64,000 nt of DNA, from positions 1-64,000 of the forward strand of contig CAZGJN010000011.1 of the NCBI GenBank assembly GCA_964526645.1. The letters are read 5' to 3'. This document shows positions 14,843 through 25,400 of the stretch, one piece after another; the stretch's first letter is position 1, and every line of letters begins with the position of its first letter. This stretch comes from JADJNW01 sp964526645 (GTDB lineage Bacteria; Bacteroidota; Bacteroidia; Chitinophagales; Saprospiraceae). Made by a program: the position numbers and the translations under genes. The notes under the pieces were generated by a model. It worked only from the letters and a program-made list of their open reading frames with translations, was not told the origin of the DNA and searched no databases.

Positions 14843-15119
14843 ATCAACAGACCAACGCTTAGGTATTGCAAAGTTGTCTATTTCCTTGAATTTTCATTCT
14901 ACAAAAAATGAATTTGCGAAGGGTTTTTGTTAAAAGAATTAAAATTTTCGTCTGTTAATCAACAAACTAATTATTTTTCCAGCACTATCAGCACACATAA
15001 AGCGTTATAGCTTAGCAATTATCTCCAAACAAGACGCTTTTTCGATTGGCAATACACCCTTCAATCAAAGGCAGTACTGCCTTGCATGCTTTTATATTAT
15101 AAAAAAACCTGACACCACT

Positions 15120-18092
15120 ATGAGGATACGATTTGCTACTTCTTTTGTTTTTTGTACGTTTTTTTCAGCTATTCTTTGGGCGCAGCCGGCAAATGATGAA
15201 TGTATCAACGCTATTCCAATAGACAACGTGGATGCCTGGTGCTCGGAAGTCGCCGCGTTTAGAAATCAAAATGCAACACCCTCGGCGCAGAGCCGTCCGG
15301 GCTGCTTTGCCAGTCAAACCAACAGAGATGTCTGGTTTTCTTTTGTAGCAAAAGCAACGGAATTGAGTGTGAGCGTGATAGGCAATACGGATATTCGCTC
15401 AGGTGGTACGTTGCGCCAACCGCAGTTTGCGCTCTATACGGGCAGTTGTGATAATTTACAAGAAGTAGAGTGCATTTCTGATGGTGGAAATCGGGATTTT
15501 GTCCAGATTTTTGGTGAGCAATTAATCGTAGGGCAAATCTATTTCATTCGCGTGAGTGCGCGCAATGGCAATACCGGAACGTTCCAGCTTTGTGTTAATA
15601 ATTTTGACATTGTACCCGAAGCTTCGGGAGATTGTAGTACCGCGGTCATTCTTTGTGATAAAGAACCTTTTTCAGTGCCTTTTTTGAGTGGCTCCGGCAA
15701 TGACAGGAACGAAATCGGCAATGTGGATTGTAGTGGACCAACTTGCCCCTTGTCGGAATCGGGTTCTACCTGGTACAAGTGGACTTGCAAAGACCCGGGC
15801 ACACTCACCTTTACGATCACGCCGCTCAATCCTGTGGATGATATTGACTTCGTGGTGTATGAGTTGCCCAACGGTATCAATAACTGCTCGAATAAAGAGG
15901 ATATCAGATGCGAAGCGGCAGGTGAAAACCAAAATTCGCCCCTCAGCGAGTGGTTGCGTTGCACTGGAGCAACAGGTTTGCGGGAAGGTGATCCCGATAC
16001 AAGTGAGCCTTGCGGTTGCCCCACTGGAAATAACAACTTTGTAGCGGCAATAGACATGGTGGCAGGCAGGAGCTATGCTTTGTTGATTAACAACTTTAGC
16101 CAATCAGGGAGTGGTTTTTCGATTGATTTTGGTGGTACGGGCACTTTTGTTGGCCCTGATGCGAATTTTACAGCAAGCGCCGATACGATTTGCGTGGGCG
16201 AATCTATTACTTTTACTGATGCTTCTACGTTTGTCGGTGGAATCCGAGGCTGGCAATGGAACTTCGGACCAGGGGCTTCTCCTGCTACTTCCAATTCGAG
16301 GGGCCCGCATACTGTCAGTTATAATACGCCGGGGGAGAAGTCAGTATTACTTACCATCGAAGCAGAGGGTGGTTGCTTAGTGACTAAGATTTTGAATATC
16401 GTGGTCGGTAGCAATCAATTTGATATTACAGCTGATATTACTAATTCTGACTGCCCCAACACTTTCACCGGTGCCATCAACCTTACTGCCAATAACCCAA
16501 ATCCGCCGCTTGCTTTTGCCTGGAGCAATGGGCAAAGCACAGAGGATATTACGGGGCTGTTTCCAGGAGCTTACACCGTGTCTATCACCAATGCTTTGGG
16601 TTGTAGCAATACTGCCACCTTTACGGTGCAAAGCCCTCCGTCTTTCGAGTTTGACACGCTGATTGTCATGCCAAACTGTGGTGGTGGTGTCAATGGGTCG
16701 CTCACGCTACAAGTGACCGGTGCTACGCCGCCCTATCAATACAACTGGCAGGGCACAGGCTTTTCAGATATGAATTTTTTAAACGATATTCCTGAAGGTA
16801 ATTACGGTGTGACGGTTCGGGATGCCAATGGCTGTGAAGTGTCCTTGCTCATTCCCGTGACGGAGCTGCGTCTTCGCATTGATACAAGCATCACACGCCC
16901 TACCTGCAATGGTTTTTCAGATGGTGCTATCCAGATAGCGGTGACCAATGGCACTGCCCCTTACCAATACAGTTGGAATGGTGGAAATCTTGGTACAGGC
17001 ACATCTATTACTAATCTAACTGCTGGTGTTTATAGGCTTGACATTCTGGATGCGAACCTTTGCAGAGGTGAATTTGATTTAACCTTAGAGGATTATCCGC
17101 CGGTAACGGTTAATTTTGATGTAATGGACATCAGTTGCAATGGCCAACAGGATGGTAGTATTACCGCTATGCCTCTCGGGGGCCTTGGCAATTACACTTT
17201 CCGATGGGATAAAGGGCAAACAACACCTACCATCGTTAACTTGCCGGCAGGCGATTTTTTTGTCACGATAACTGATGGCAACGGCTGTGAAGGTACAGGT
17301 ACTGCTACTGTTACTGAACCTGAGGTAGTAAGGCTTACAATAGGCAATGTAACGGACGCGCTTTGCTTTGGAACACCCACTGGTAGCATCAGCTTGCTTG
17401 GTAGCGGCGGCACGCCGCCTTATGAGTATAGGCTGAATGGCGAAGATTTTCAGGCAGATAGTATTTTTGTCAATCTTGCTGCTGGAACCTACAACTTTAC
17501 CATTCGCGATGATGGCGGCTGCACAGCTACTGCAAGCGCTACAGTCAGCCAGCCTGCACAGCTAACTGTGGATGCCGGCGAAAATCAGACGATTGATTTG
17601 GGCGACGCGACTACGATTACGGCTATTGCCAATGCGATCAATGTCATTTTTCAATGGTCTCCGCCTGATTCGCTCTCCTGCTTGGATTGCCCCTCGCCTG
17701 AAGTGAATCCTTCCAAAACAACGTCTTACACCGTGACCATACAAGACCCCAATGGCTGCACAGCTTCAGATGAAGTAACCATTATTGTCACCAAAAACAG
17801 AAAACTTTTTATTCCAACGGCTTTTTCGCCGAATGGAGATGGATTTAATGACTTTTTCACCTTATTTGGCGGAAAAGGGGCCAGCCAGATCAAGTCACTC
17901 AGGATATTTTCTCGCTGGGGGGAATTAATTTTTGAAAGGAAAGATTTGCCGCTGGGCCAAGAAGCCGTTGGTTGGGATGGCACTTTCAAGGGCAAACCGC
18001 TGTCGCCCGGGGTTTTTGTATTTATGGCAGAAGTAGAATTTATTGACCAGGAAGTTGTTCTTTTTGAGGGGGATGTCACAATTATTAAGTAA
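15120..18092 (+). CDS. large secreted adhesin-like protein with PKD and SprB-type repeats, T9SS type B
   Basis: 990 residues with a signal peptide (1-21, ending L-W-A-Q). Two cysteine-rich beta domains of PPC-like type cover about 22-160 and 165-340 (both start around a D-E-C or G-D-C and include D-V-W-F-S-F or S-T-W-Y-K-W). A PKD domain follows at about 345-430, then five to six SprB-like repeats of about 75-80 residues (about 435-805), each with C-x-G or C-N-G at the start, P-P-Y-x-Y-x-W-x and L-x-A-G-x-Y. A short Ig-like segment precedes the gliding-motility C-terminal (CHU_C) domain from about 895 (F-S-P-N-G-D-G-x-N-D). The protein is probably exported by the type IX system to the cell surface. 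lptC begins 21 bp downstream. Confidence 0.9.
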   Translation: MRIRFATSFVFCTFFSAILWAQPANDECINAIPIDNVDAWCSEVAAFRNQNATPSAQSRPGCFASQTNRDVWFSFVAKATELSVSVIGNTDIRSGGTLRQPQFALYTGSCDNLQEVECISDGGNRDFVQIFGEQLIVGQIYFIRVSARNGNTGTFQLCVNNFDIVPEASGDCSTAVILCDKEPFSVPFLSGSGNDRNEIGNVDCSGPTCPLSESGSTWYKWTCKDPGTLTFTITPLNPVDDIDFVVYELPNGINNCSNKEDIRCEAAGENQNSPLSEWLRCTGATGLREGDPDTSEPCGCPTGNNNFVAAIDMVAGRSYALLINNFSQSGSGFSIDFGGTGTFVGPDANFTASADTICVGESITFTDASTFVGGIRGWQWNFGPGASPATSNSRGPHTVSYNTPGEKSVLLTIEAEGGCLVTKILNIVVGSNQFDITADITNSDCPNTFTGAINLTANNPNPPLAFAWSNGQSTEDITGLFPGAYTVSITNALGCSNTATFTVQSPPSFEFDTLIVMPNCGGGVNGSLTLQVTGATPPYQYNWQGTGFSDMNFLNDIPEGNYGVTVRDANGCEVSLLIPVTELRLRIDTSITRPTCNGFSDGAIQIAVTNGTAPYQYSWNGGNLGTGTSITNLTAGVYRLDILDANLCRGEFDLTLEDYPPVTVNFDVMDISCNGQQDGSITAMPLGGLGNYTFRWDKGQTTPTIVNLPAGDFFVTITDGNGCEGTGTATVTEPEVVRLTIGNVTDALCFGTPTGSISLLGSGGTPPYEYRLNGEDFQADSIFVNLAAGTYNFTIRDDGGCTATASATVSQPAQLTVDAGENQTIDLGDATTITAIANAINVIFQWSPPDSLSCLDCPSPEVNPSKTTSYTVTIQDPNGCTASDEVTIIVTKNRKLFIPTAFSPNGDGFNDFFTLFGGKGASQIKSLRIFSRWGELIFERKDLPLGQEAVGWDGTFKGKPLSPGVFVFMAEVEFIDQEVVLFEGDVTIIK

Positions 18093-18113
18093 ATTTGTAA
18101 TAAAATTTAGACA

Positions 18114-18671
18114 GTGCTGGGCAATTATTTTCGGTTTATGCTGATCGCTTGTTGGGGATTCCTGGCTGCATGTAACCAAGAATCTTTGAACTCACAGAAT
18201 TTTGCATTGGATACCAACATAGAAACCACCAGGGGGGTAAAAATTTTTTATAGTGATTCGGCTATCGTGCGGGTGAGTATCGAAGGGCAAGAGATGCTTT
18301 ACCATTTTGACCCAAGAGACCCCCAACAGGAATTTACCAAAGGTGTAAAAGTGGATTTTTATGATCCTGATGGCTCTATTTCCAGTGTTTTGACAGGGAA
18401 ATATGGCGTAAGATATGAGAGCAAGGGCTTGGTGATGGTGCGCGATAGTGTGATTTGGCAAAGCAACAAAGGAGAGCGACTAGATACGGAAGAACTCTTC
18501 TGGGATGAAAGAAAAAAAATAGTTTACAACCATAAATTTTCTGTCATTACTCGACCAGATGAGGTCATTTACGGCCTGGGTTTTGAAGCCAGCCAGGATT
18601 TTAGCTATTCTAAGATCATTGCCCCGAAAGGGCGCAAAAAAGTAGAGGAAATAAGTAAGGAACTGGAATAA
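18114..18671 (+). CDS. lptC: LptC-like LPS export lipoprotein
   Basis: 185 residues. A short N-terminal hydrophobic stretch ends in the lipobox F-L-A-A-C (Cys at about 20), so it is a membrane-anchored lipoprotein in the periplasm. The body has the LptC/OstA-type beta-jellyroll pattern: V-K-I-F-Y-S-D-S-A, G-V-K-V-D-F-Y-D-P-D-G and L-T-G-K-Y-G-V-R-Y. LptC takes lipopolysaccharide from LptBFG and passes it to LptA. The start is a GTG at 18114; an ATG at 18138 would leave a very short signal. It follows the adhesin by 21 bp and may be cotranscribed with it, and a CBS/CNNM gene follows, a common pairing in Bacteroidota. Confidence 0.85.
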   Translation: MLGNYFRFMLIACWGFLAACNQESLNSQNFALDTNIETTRGVKIFYSDSAIVRVSIEGQEMLYHFDPRDPQQEFTKGVKVDFYDPDGSISSVLTGKYGVRYESKGLVMVRDSVIWQSNKGERLDTEELFWDERKKIVYNHKFSVITRPDEVIYGLGFEASQDFSYSKIIAPKGRKKVEEISKELE

Positions 18672-18778
18672 ACCCAACTGTTGGAAAGGCAAAAATAGGT
18701 GTATGAAATTTTAGAGCCTCTGCAAATCACCACCTTATCCAATGACAAGTATGCTATAAGCAATTGAAAATGCTATAA

Positions 18779-20002
18779 ATGCTCCTATTTTCTATCCTCT
18801 TTTTCTTATTGCTTTTCACCTTTTTTGCAGGTGTAGAGGTAGCCTTCGGTATGGCTAATAAAATCCGCCTCGAATTAAAAAAAAGAGAACACCTCAAGCG
18901 TGGCGACATCCTCAGTAGTTTGTACGAACATCCGCAGCTTTTTCAAGATATACTTATCGTCGGCAAAGTCTTGATATTGGTCATCATCATTTATTTATCC
19001 ATGAGATGGCTGGAGGGCTACAGTGCTTCCTGGTACACTACCCTGGGCGTTATTTTTCTGCTTGCTGCATTAATTATCATTTTTAGTGAAATATTATCCA
19101 AAGTTTTTTTCCGGCCCTATGCTCACGAGGCGCTCTATTTTTTGGCTTATCCTATCCGTTTTTTAAAGATGCTACTCCGCCCGGTCACCCAAATTTTCAT
19201 GAAACTGGCAATGGCTATTGTAAAAATCTTTTTCAAAGTACCTCCCAAAACCATTCGCCCTTCTTCCGCCCGATTGGATTTTGAGCAATTTATTAATACC
19301 ACTGCGGCGATAGAAGAAGGGGAAATCATTGATACTGCCCTGTTGGGAAAAGCGCTAAGCCTGAAAGATATAAAAGTGCAAGACTGTATGGTGCCTCGTG
19401 CTGAAATAGAATACATAGATATTGATGCTTCTATTTCAGCATTGGAGCAGGTTTTTAAAGAAACTAAGTTATCCCGAATTTTTATTACAAAAGGGGATTT
19501 GGAAAATGTAGCGGGTTATGTTCACCATCAACAATTGTGGCAACAGCCAGCGTCTATTCAAAGTATTTTGCTGAATATAACATTTGTTCCGGGTATAATG
19601 AGAATAACCGATTTATTAAATAAGTTTATTCGAGAACGCATCAACATAGCCTGTGTAGTGGACGAATTTGGGGGGTTGATAGGCTTAATAACTTTGGAAG
19701 ATATTATAGAAGAATTATTTGGTGAAATAGAAGACGAGCATGATGAAGAAGGACCCACCGAAATTCAAGTTTCTGAAAATGAATTCATTCTATCAGGGAG
19801 GCTTGAAATTAATTACCTCAACGAAAAATACCCCCAGCTTCAACTTCCGCTGGGGGATTATCATACTTTATCTGGTTATTTAGTGACGACTATGGCTACC
19901 ATACCGGAGCAGGATGCCGAAATCACGTTGAACGATTGTAAGTTCCTCCTGGAATCCGTGAGTGAAACTAAAATAGAAACGGTCAGGGTGATTAAATTAT
20001 AA
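18779..20002 (+). CDS. CNNM/CBS-domain membrane protein (hemolysin C family, GldE-like)
   Basis: 407 residues: an N-terminal CNNM-type membrane domain with three to four helices (1-140), two CBS domains (about 185-320; M-V-P-R-A-E-I-E and V-D-E-F-G-G-L-I-G-L-I-T-L-E-D) and a C-terminal CorC_HlyC domain (about 325-405). CNNM proteins are linked to magnesium and cobalt efflux, and the CBS pair usually binds adenine nucleotides. In gliding Bacteroidota the relative GldE supports GldD and motility. Nothing here tells GldE from a general transporter, so no symbol is given. It is on the same strand as lptC, 107 bp downstream. Confidence 0.85.
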   Translation: MLLFSILFFLLLFTFFAGVEVAFGMANKIRLELKKREHLKRGDILSSLYEHPQLFQDILIVGKVLILVIIIYLSMRWLEGYSASWYTTLGVIFLLAALIIIFSEILSKVFFRPYAHEALYFLAYPIRFLKMLLRPVTQIFMKLAMAIVKIFFKVPPKTIRPSSARLDFEQFINTTAAIEEGEIIDTALLGKALSLKDIKVQDCMVPRAEIEYIDIDASISALEQVFKETKLSRIFITKGDLENVAGYVHHQQLWQQPASIQSILLNITFVPGIMRITDLLNKFIRERINIACVVDEFGGLIGLITLEDIIEELFGEIEDEHDEEGPTEIQVSENEFILSGRLEINYLNEKYPQLQLPLGDYHTLSGYLVTTMATIPEQDAEITLNDCKFLLESVSETKIETVRVIKL

Positions 20003-20005
20003 AAG

Positions 20006-20785
20006 TTAAGCTACTAAATGATCTACGATATCGCTTTGTGCCTCTCCTTCGGTTTGTAATAGTTGTGTAATATCAGCAAAAGCAGCATATTGCATACAAA
20101 GCGCTACCGGGTAACTCAGCAAAATGCCCACAAACAAAGCGATCATGCCAATAGAGCTAATCATGCCTACAATAATAGCAAAGACAATTGTCATCAAAAA
20201 TTTCTTATTCACGATTTTCATGCTGGTCATCATCGCATCCCAAAAACCCAGCTTATGAAAAACGATTAAAAAAGGCGCCCATATCCAAGCGATAGCGAGG
20301 TAAATCATCGGTAGAAAGAAGATAAAAGTCCAAAAAGGAAAAGCGCTGAATATGGCAAAGGGATTACCATCCAAGAAAGCATCACTGTCAAGGTTGGAAA
20401 TCGAAATAAAAAAAGAGACAAAAAAAGGAATCAAAAAAATAGACACAATCAACACCGTGACTAAATACATCAGGAGTAATTGCCCTATGTAATCAAAGCC
20501 TTTGAAGAAATCGCGGAATTCCAGTGTTTCATTTTTGTGGAGCTTATGTGCGCCCAGGTAAAACCCTACCAACAGCGGATAAGTGACCACCAGCAAGCCG
20601 ATACTCCCTAAAAAAGGGATGAAAGACCCCACCATGATAATAAGGAAAAAAACGGCAGTATAACCGACAAAAATACCGATGTTCTTTTTAAAAATCTCAA
20701 TTCCGGTGCTGATGTAGTCACCAAGCTTAAATTCGTAGCCTGTTTGAATGATTTCCTGGAGTTTAGGATGTTGTTCGAGATTCAT
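20006..20785 (-). CDS. polytopic inner-membrane protein of unknown function
   Basis: 259 residues with a soluble N-terminus of about 35 (Y-E-F-K-L-G-D-Y-I-S-T-G-I-E-I-F-K-K-N) followed by five to six membrane helices, several rich in Phe and Ile. The layout resembles integral membrane proteins of the DUF975 and glycerophosphodiesterase-membrane-domain type, where an N-terminal amphipathic helix precedes helix pairs, but I cannot place it in a family with confidence. It converges with the CBS gene (3 bp between stops) and is followed upstream by two more minus-strand genes. No function is proposed. Confidence 0.75.
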   Translation of the reverse strand: MNLEQHPKLQEIIQTGYEFKLGDYISTGIEIFKKNIGIFVGYTAVFFLIIMVGSFIPFLGSIGLLVVTYPLLVGFYLGAHKLHKNETLEFRDFFKGFDYIGQLLLMYLVTVLIVSIFLIPFFVSFFISISNLDSDAFLDGNPFAIFSAFPFWTFIFFLPMIYLAIAWIWAPFLIVFHKLGFWDAMMTSMKIVNKKFLMTIVFAIIVGMISSIGMIALFVGILLSYPVALCMQYAAFADITQLLQTEGEAQSDIVDHLVA

Positions 20786-20827
20786 ATTTATTGATTTTGA
20801 GGTTTAAAAACGCACTAAAGGTAGGAG

Positions 20828-21448
20828 TTATTGTTGAAATGTGATGACGATAGAGCCAATTTTCGCTTGCAATTCGCGCACTTTAGGATCATCCGAAGAA
20901 AGTTCTACTTCTCCTCGCAAGGTATTGTCCAGCTTATCAAAATTTTGCGGAATAAGCGCCACCAGCAGATAGCTATTGAGTTTGCCATCGTTCCAATTCG
21001 TTACCAAACCGCCATAATCCCAACCAAATCCATAAAATTTAAAGGGTTTTCCATTGATTTTTTCGAGTGTCTCCAGGGTAGTACCCACCGTGATTCCATC
21101 CTGGGTTTTCCAGTCGGTGTTATCCTGGCTAATGCGGATAAATTCCGGTTGCCCAAAGTCAGCAGCAATATCCCACACGATTTCAAGCTCGTTTTTTGTA
21201 CCCGGAAAAAGCAAAACGCCTTCGCGTGTATCCCCTTCCGCGATTGGCACTTCCTGTATCTTGATATTTTTAGCGCCATAATATTGTTCTACTTCCGCCT
21301 CTGTGGTAGTCGCTCGAATCAAACCGACCCGCTCGCCAGGCACAATCACAAAATCTTTTTGAGTAGCATCAGTCTGATTGGTACTTTTGTCCATTTTGCA
21401 TGACAAGAATAGGTATAAAACGAGGCTTACAGCGATCACTTTTTTCAT
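20828..21448 (-). CDS. lipoprotein of unknown function
   Basis: 206 residues with a signal peptide and lipobox L-F-L-S-C (Cys17), so probably attached to a membrane on its periplasmic side. The mature protein has a Ser/Thr-rich linker and a beta-rich domain: G-E-R-V-G-L-I then E-A-E-V-E-Q-Y-Y-G-A-x-N, which resembles small proteins that read out calibrated values (PASTA- or BLIP-like folds have similar strand-helix starts), but this is weak. Conserved-looking aromatic patches F-Y-G-F-G-W-D-Y-G-G-L lie near 138-148. It is 42 bp from the membrane protein gene downstream, and operon membership is possible. Confidence 0.75.
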   Translation of the reverse strand: MKKVIAVSLVLYLFLSCKMDKSTNQTDATQKDFVIVPGERVGLIRATTTEAEVEQYYGAKNIKIQEVPIAEGDTREGVLLFPGTKNELEIVWDIAADFGQPEFIRISQDNTDWKTQDGITVGTTLETLEKINGKPFKFYGFGWDYGGLVTNWNDGKLNSYLLVALIPQNFDKLDNTLRGEVELSSDDPKVRELQAKIGSIVITFQQ

Positions 21449-21481
21449 GGAATATCCTGTTTTTGATAAAATGATTTTTTT

Positions 21482-22339
21482 TTAAACGTACCGATTTAGA
21501 TCGCTGGCATTTTTCAGTGTGACCAGCTGCCAATTGCGCAAGACTGCTTCCACCTCTGATTGTTTGTGCGCGGCAATCGCTATTTGAAAAAAGTTATTGG
21601 GTGCTAATGCTAAAAAGTCATTGCCATAGTATTCCGGCAGCGCCGCCTGGGAAGCACGTGCTTGCACGAGGGTAGTATTCGACCAATTCTCAAAACCCAG
21701 CCCAGCTTCTTTGCACATTTTTGCCATCACAATCAGATCAGCGGTTTCGCTGGTATGCAATTGGCAGGAAAATGTATGATAGAAGGAATGTTTAAAAACA
21801 CCCAATTCTTTCAGGACAGGTATTTTTTTATACTTCACTACATTAAATCCTATGATTTCATTATCGAAAAGAATCAAGTCCTGGTAGCGGCGGCCCGAGG
21901 CTGGATGAGGTATATTTGCGATAAGCCCCCTGGCAGGATCAACAGGTTTTGCCCAAATAATTTCAAAATGATGCCCATACTGGAGTTGCACGCAAACCTT
22001 CTCCTCCTGCCCGATCTGTACTTGCCCAAACTTAGCCCATACCCTGCTGGCGAGTCTTTCTTTTTTTAGCGCGGTAGCAGCGATGCCCAGATTCCACCAG
22101 CACGCCCGATCCTGCACCTGGATAGCCACAGCTTTTTTGCTGTAATGCAGGCAGGCTTTCCATTCGCGGCAGTTTTTATAAATATTGCTCAAGCGCGCAT
22201 AGGGCGTATGCCAATCAGCGGCAAGCTGGATGATGCGCTTATAAATTTTGATCGCGTGATAATTATCCCCTTTCTGTTCGTATTGCTGTGCCTCTTCAAA
22301 GCGTTTTTGAATCACTGCTGATGGATAATCCGGTTTCAT
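21482..22339 (-). CDS. TPR-containing hypothetical protein
   Basis: 285 residues, no signal peptide. Residues about 8-105 form three TPR units (F-E-E-A-Q-Q-Y-E-Q-K-G-D, Y-A-R-L-S-N-I-Y, W-W-N-L-G-I-A-A-T-A-L). The rest (about 110-285) is an alpha/beta region with G-R-R-Y-Q-D-L-I-L-F-D-N-E near 170-182, which I do not recognise. The protein is likely cytoplasmic. It is divergent from the 5-oxoprolinase gene, with 87 bp between the starts that must carry both promoters. Possible partners are unknown. Confidence 0.75.
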   Translation of the reverse strand: MKPDYPSAVIQKRFEEAQQYEQKGDNYHAIKIYKRIIQLAADWHTPYARLSNIYKNCREWKACLHYSKKAVAIQVQDRACWWNLGIAATALKKERLASRVWAKFGQVQIGQEEKVCVQLQYGHHFEIIWAKPVDPARGLIANIPHPASGRRYQDLILFDNEIIGFNVVKYKKIPVLKELGVFKHSFYHTFSCQLHTSETADLIVMAKMCKEAGLGFENWSNTTLVQARASQAALPEYYGNDFLALAPNNFFQIAIAAHKQSEVEAVLRNWQLVTLKNASDLNRYV

Positions 22340-22426
22340 TTTCTATTTGCTCCCGATTGATAATTTTTTTTCAAAAACGATACATCTTTTCTCAAATGTA
22401 CATAATAATGTTTTCAGCAACAAAAA

Positions 22427-25400
22427 ATGAATACTTTTGATACGATGAAAAATATTTGGGATATCTGGATTGATACGGGCGGTACTTTTACGGATGGTAT
22501 TGGCTGTGCCCCCGATGGCGCTTTGCACCGTGTAAAAGTATTGAGCAACAGCCGGTTGCGCGGAAAATTGCTACAAAAGATTGCCCCGGCACAGTTTCGC
22601 TTTTCGCATCGCTGGAAAGTGCAAAAAGATATTTTTAGGGCGTATGATTTTTATTTAACTGGAAATGACAAGCCAATCGCTTTAGTACAAACCATTGATT
22701 TTAAAGAAAATATCTTGTGTTTGAGCACGGATTTCCCGCTAAACCAAGCGCTCGATTTTGAAATCACAGCCCACGAAGAAGCGCCCGTGCTGGCTACCAG
22801 AATCCTTACGCAAACGGCACTCGACGAAGCTTTCCCGCCCATCAAAATGCGACTGGGTTCTACCAAAGGCACGAACGCCTTGTTAGAGAAAAAAGGAGCT
22901 GCAGTGACCTTATTTATCACCAAAGGATTCAAAGACTTGCTTTACATCGGCACACAGCAGCGCCCCGATCTTTTCCAACTCGATATTCCTGAACCAGCCT
23001 TGTTTTATTCCAATGTGGTAGAAGTAGAAGAAAGATTGGATGCGCAAGGCAAGGTGCTAAAAGCGATGGAATATCCTGATGCGACCGAAAACTGGGGCGA
23101 ATCCGCTGCCGTTGCTTTTTTGCATGCTTACCGCAATCCTGCACACGAACAACAATTCGAGGCGTTTCTTCTTCAAAAAGGGATGCCTTTTATCACCTTG
23201 TCGAGTGCACTGAGTCCGTCCATCAAAATATTACCCAGAGCACAGACCGCTGTGGTGAATGCCTACCTCATGCCACTGATGCAGCAGTATTTAAAGGGTA
23301 TTCAGGCGAATTTGAAAAATACAGACCTGCTGGTGATGACCAGTGCCGGAGGCTTGATTCCTTTGGCGGCTTTTCAACCCAAAGATAGCCTGCTGAGCGG
23401 CCCGGCGGGCGGCGTAGCCGGAGCAGCGTATGTGGCGCAAAAACTGGGTTTTCAAAAAGTGTTGACCTTCGATATGGGAGGGACCAGCACCGATGCCGCT
23501 CGATATGATAATGGCTACGACTACCAGTTTGTGACAAAAGTAGCAAAGGCGGAAATCCTCGGTGCGGCCTTGGCTATCGAAACAGTAGCGGCGGGAGGTG
23601 GTTCTATCTGTTGGTTTGATGGGCACAAACTTTGCGTAGGGCCTCAGAGCGCGGGGGCTTCTCCTGGGCCGGCTTGTTATGGCGCAGGCGGGCCTCTTAC
23701 TATCACGGATATCAATTTGTTGCTTGGCAAACTGGATGCCGCTGCGATGGGGATTCCAATTCACTTTGATTTAGCTCAAAAAGCACTGGTGCAGCTCCAA
23801 GTCGAGCTGTCGGAAGCCACAGGGGTGCAATACGAAGCACAAGAATTGCTGCAAGGTTTTGAGGCAATTGCCAACGAAAAAATGGCAGATGCTATCCGCA
23901 AAATTTCCGTAGCAAAAGGTTTTGATACAAAGGATTATGCCCTTTTAGCTTTTGGTGGCGCAGGGGGCTTGCATGCTTGTAAAATCGCAGATTTATTGGC
24001 TATCAAAACGGTGATTTTACCCTACGACGGCGGTTTGTTGAGCGCCTATGGAATCGGCAAAGCGCGTGTAGAACGAATAAAAACACAGCAAATACTCAGG
24101 CGATTCGATGATTGTGCAGCAGAATTGCCCGATGCCATTCAGCAACTTGAGGAGGCGGCTTTGTCTCAGTTGAGAAGCGAAGGTTTTGATGCTGTAGAAG
24201 TGCGCTATGCAGCGGTGTATCTGCGTTTTTTAGGACAAGACAGCCCCTTGGAAATCCCATTTCGGCACACTAACCAAATTTTATTCGATTTTAAATCGGC
24301 TTATCAACATTTATTTGGCTATTACCCTTTGAATAGAGTTGTCGAAGTAGAAAGTATCAAGGTGATTGCAGCTACAGCAATGGCTCCCCTCCCAAAAGCG
24401 GACATTCACCCAGTTATCTACAACCCAATGCCTTTTAAAACCGATCCTCATCCTGTTTTCCTCTGGGAAGACCTAACCCCTGGCGCAGCAATCAAAGGCC
24501 CTGCTCTCTTGCTCAATCCAAATTCCGCAGCTTTTGTCGAACCCGGCTGGGCAGGAGTCGTCCAATCGGACAAAAACATTGTTTTGCAAAAAATTGATTT
24601 TCAATATTTTAAAAAAGAAGAATTAAAAGAAGCCGTAGAGTTGGAATTGTTTACCAATCGCTTTATGGCTATTGCCGTAGAAATGGGGGCACAGCTCCAA
24701 CGCACCGCTTTTTCCGTAAATATCAAGGAACGCTTAGATTTTTCTTGTGCAATACTGGATCCAGCTGCCAATTTATTGGTCAATGCTCCTCACATACCGG
24801 TACATCTGGGAAGCCTGGGTGTTTGTGCCCGGCTGGTGAGAGAAAAAATTCACATAGGCAAAAACGATGTGATCATCACCAATCACCCCCGATATGGTGG
24901 TTCGCACCTGCCAGATATCACCTTGTTAAGCGCTGTTTATTCCAATAATGATGAATTGATTGGCTATGTCGCGAATCGGGCCCACCACGCCGAAATTGGC
25001 GGCAAACGACCAGGCTCTATGCCTCCTGATGCAAAAAACTTGTTGGAAGAAGGCGTAGTGATACCGCCGATGTATCTGGTGAAAGAGGAAGAAGTGCAAT
25101 GGGAGACGATAGAGCATTTGCTCAGGGCTGCGCCGTTCCCTACGCGTGCGCTGATGGAAAATCTGGCAGATATCAATGCCGCCCTGGCCTCGCTGCGAAC
25201 GGGTACGATTGCTTTGCAACAATTAGTGCAGACACATGGACTGGCTAAGGTGCATCATTACATGGAAAAACTCAAACAGACGGCGGCATTTGCATTAGAA
25301 GGTGTTTTAGAAAAATGGGATAACCGGATTTTTACTGCCGAGGAAAAACTGGATGATGGGTACCTCATTCGGGTGAAAATAGCCTGTCAAAACAAGCAAC

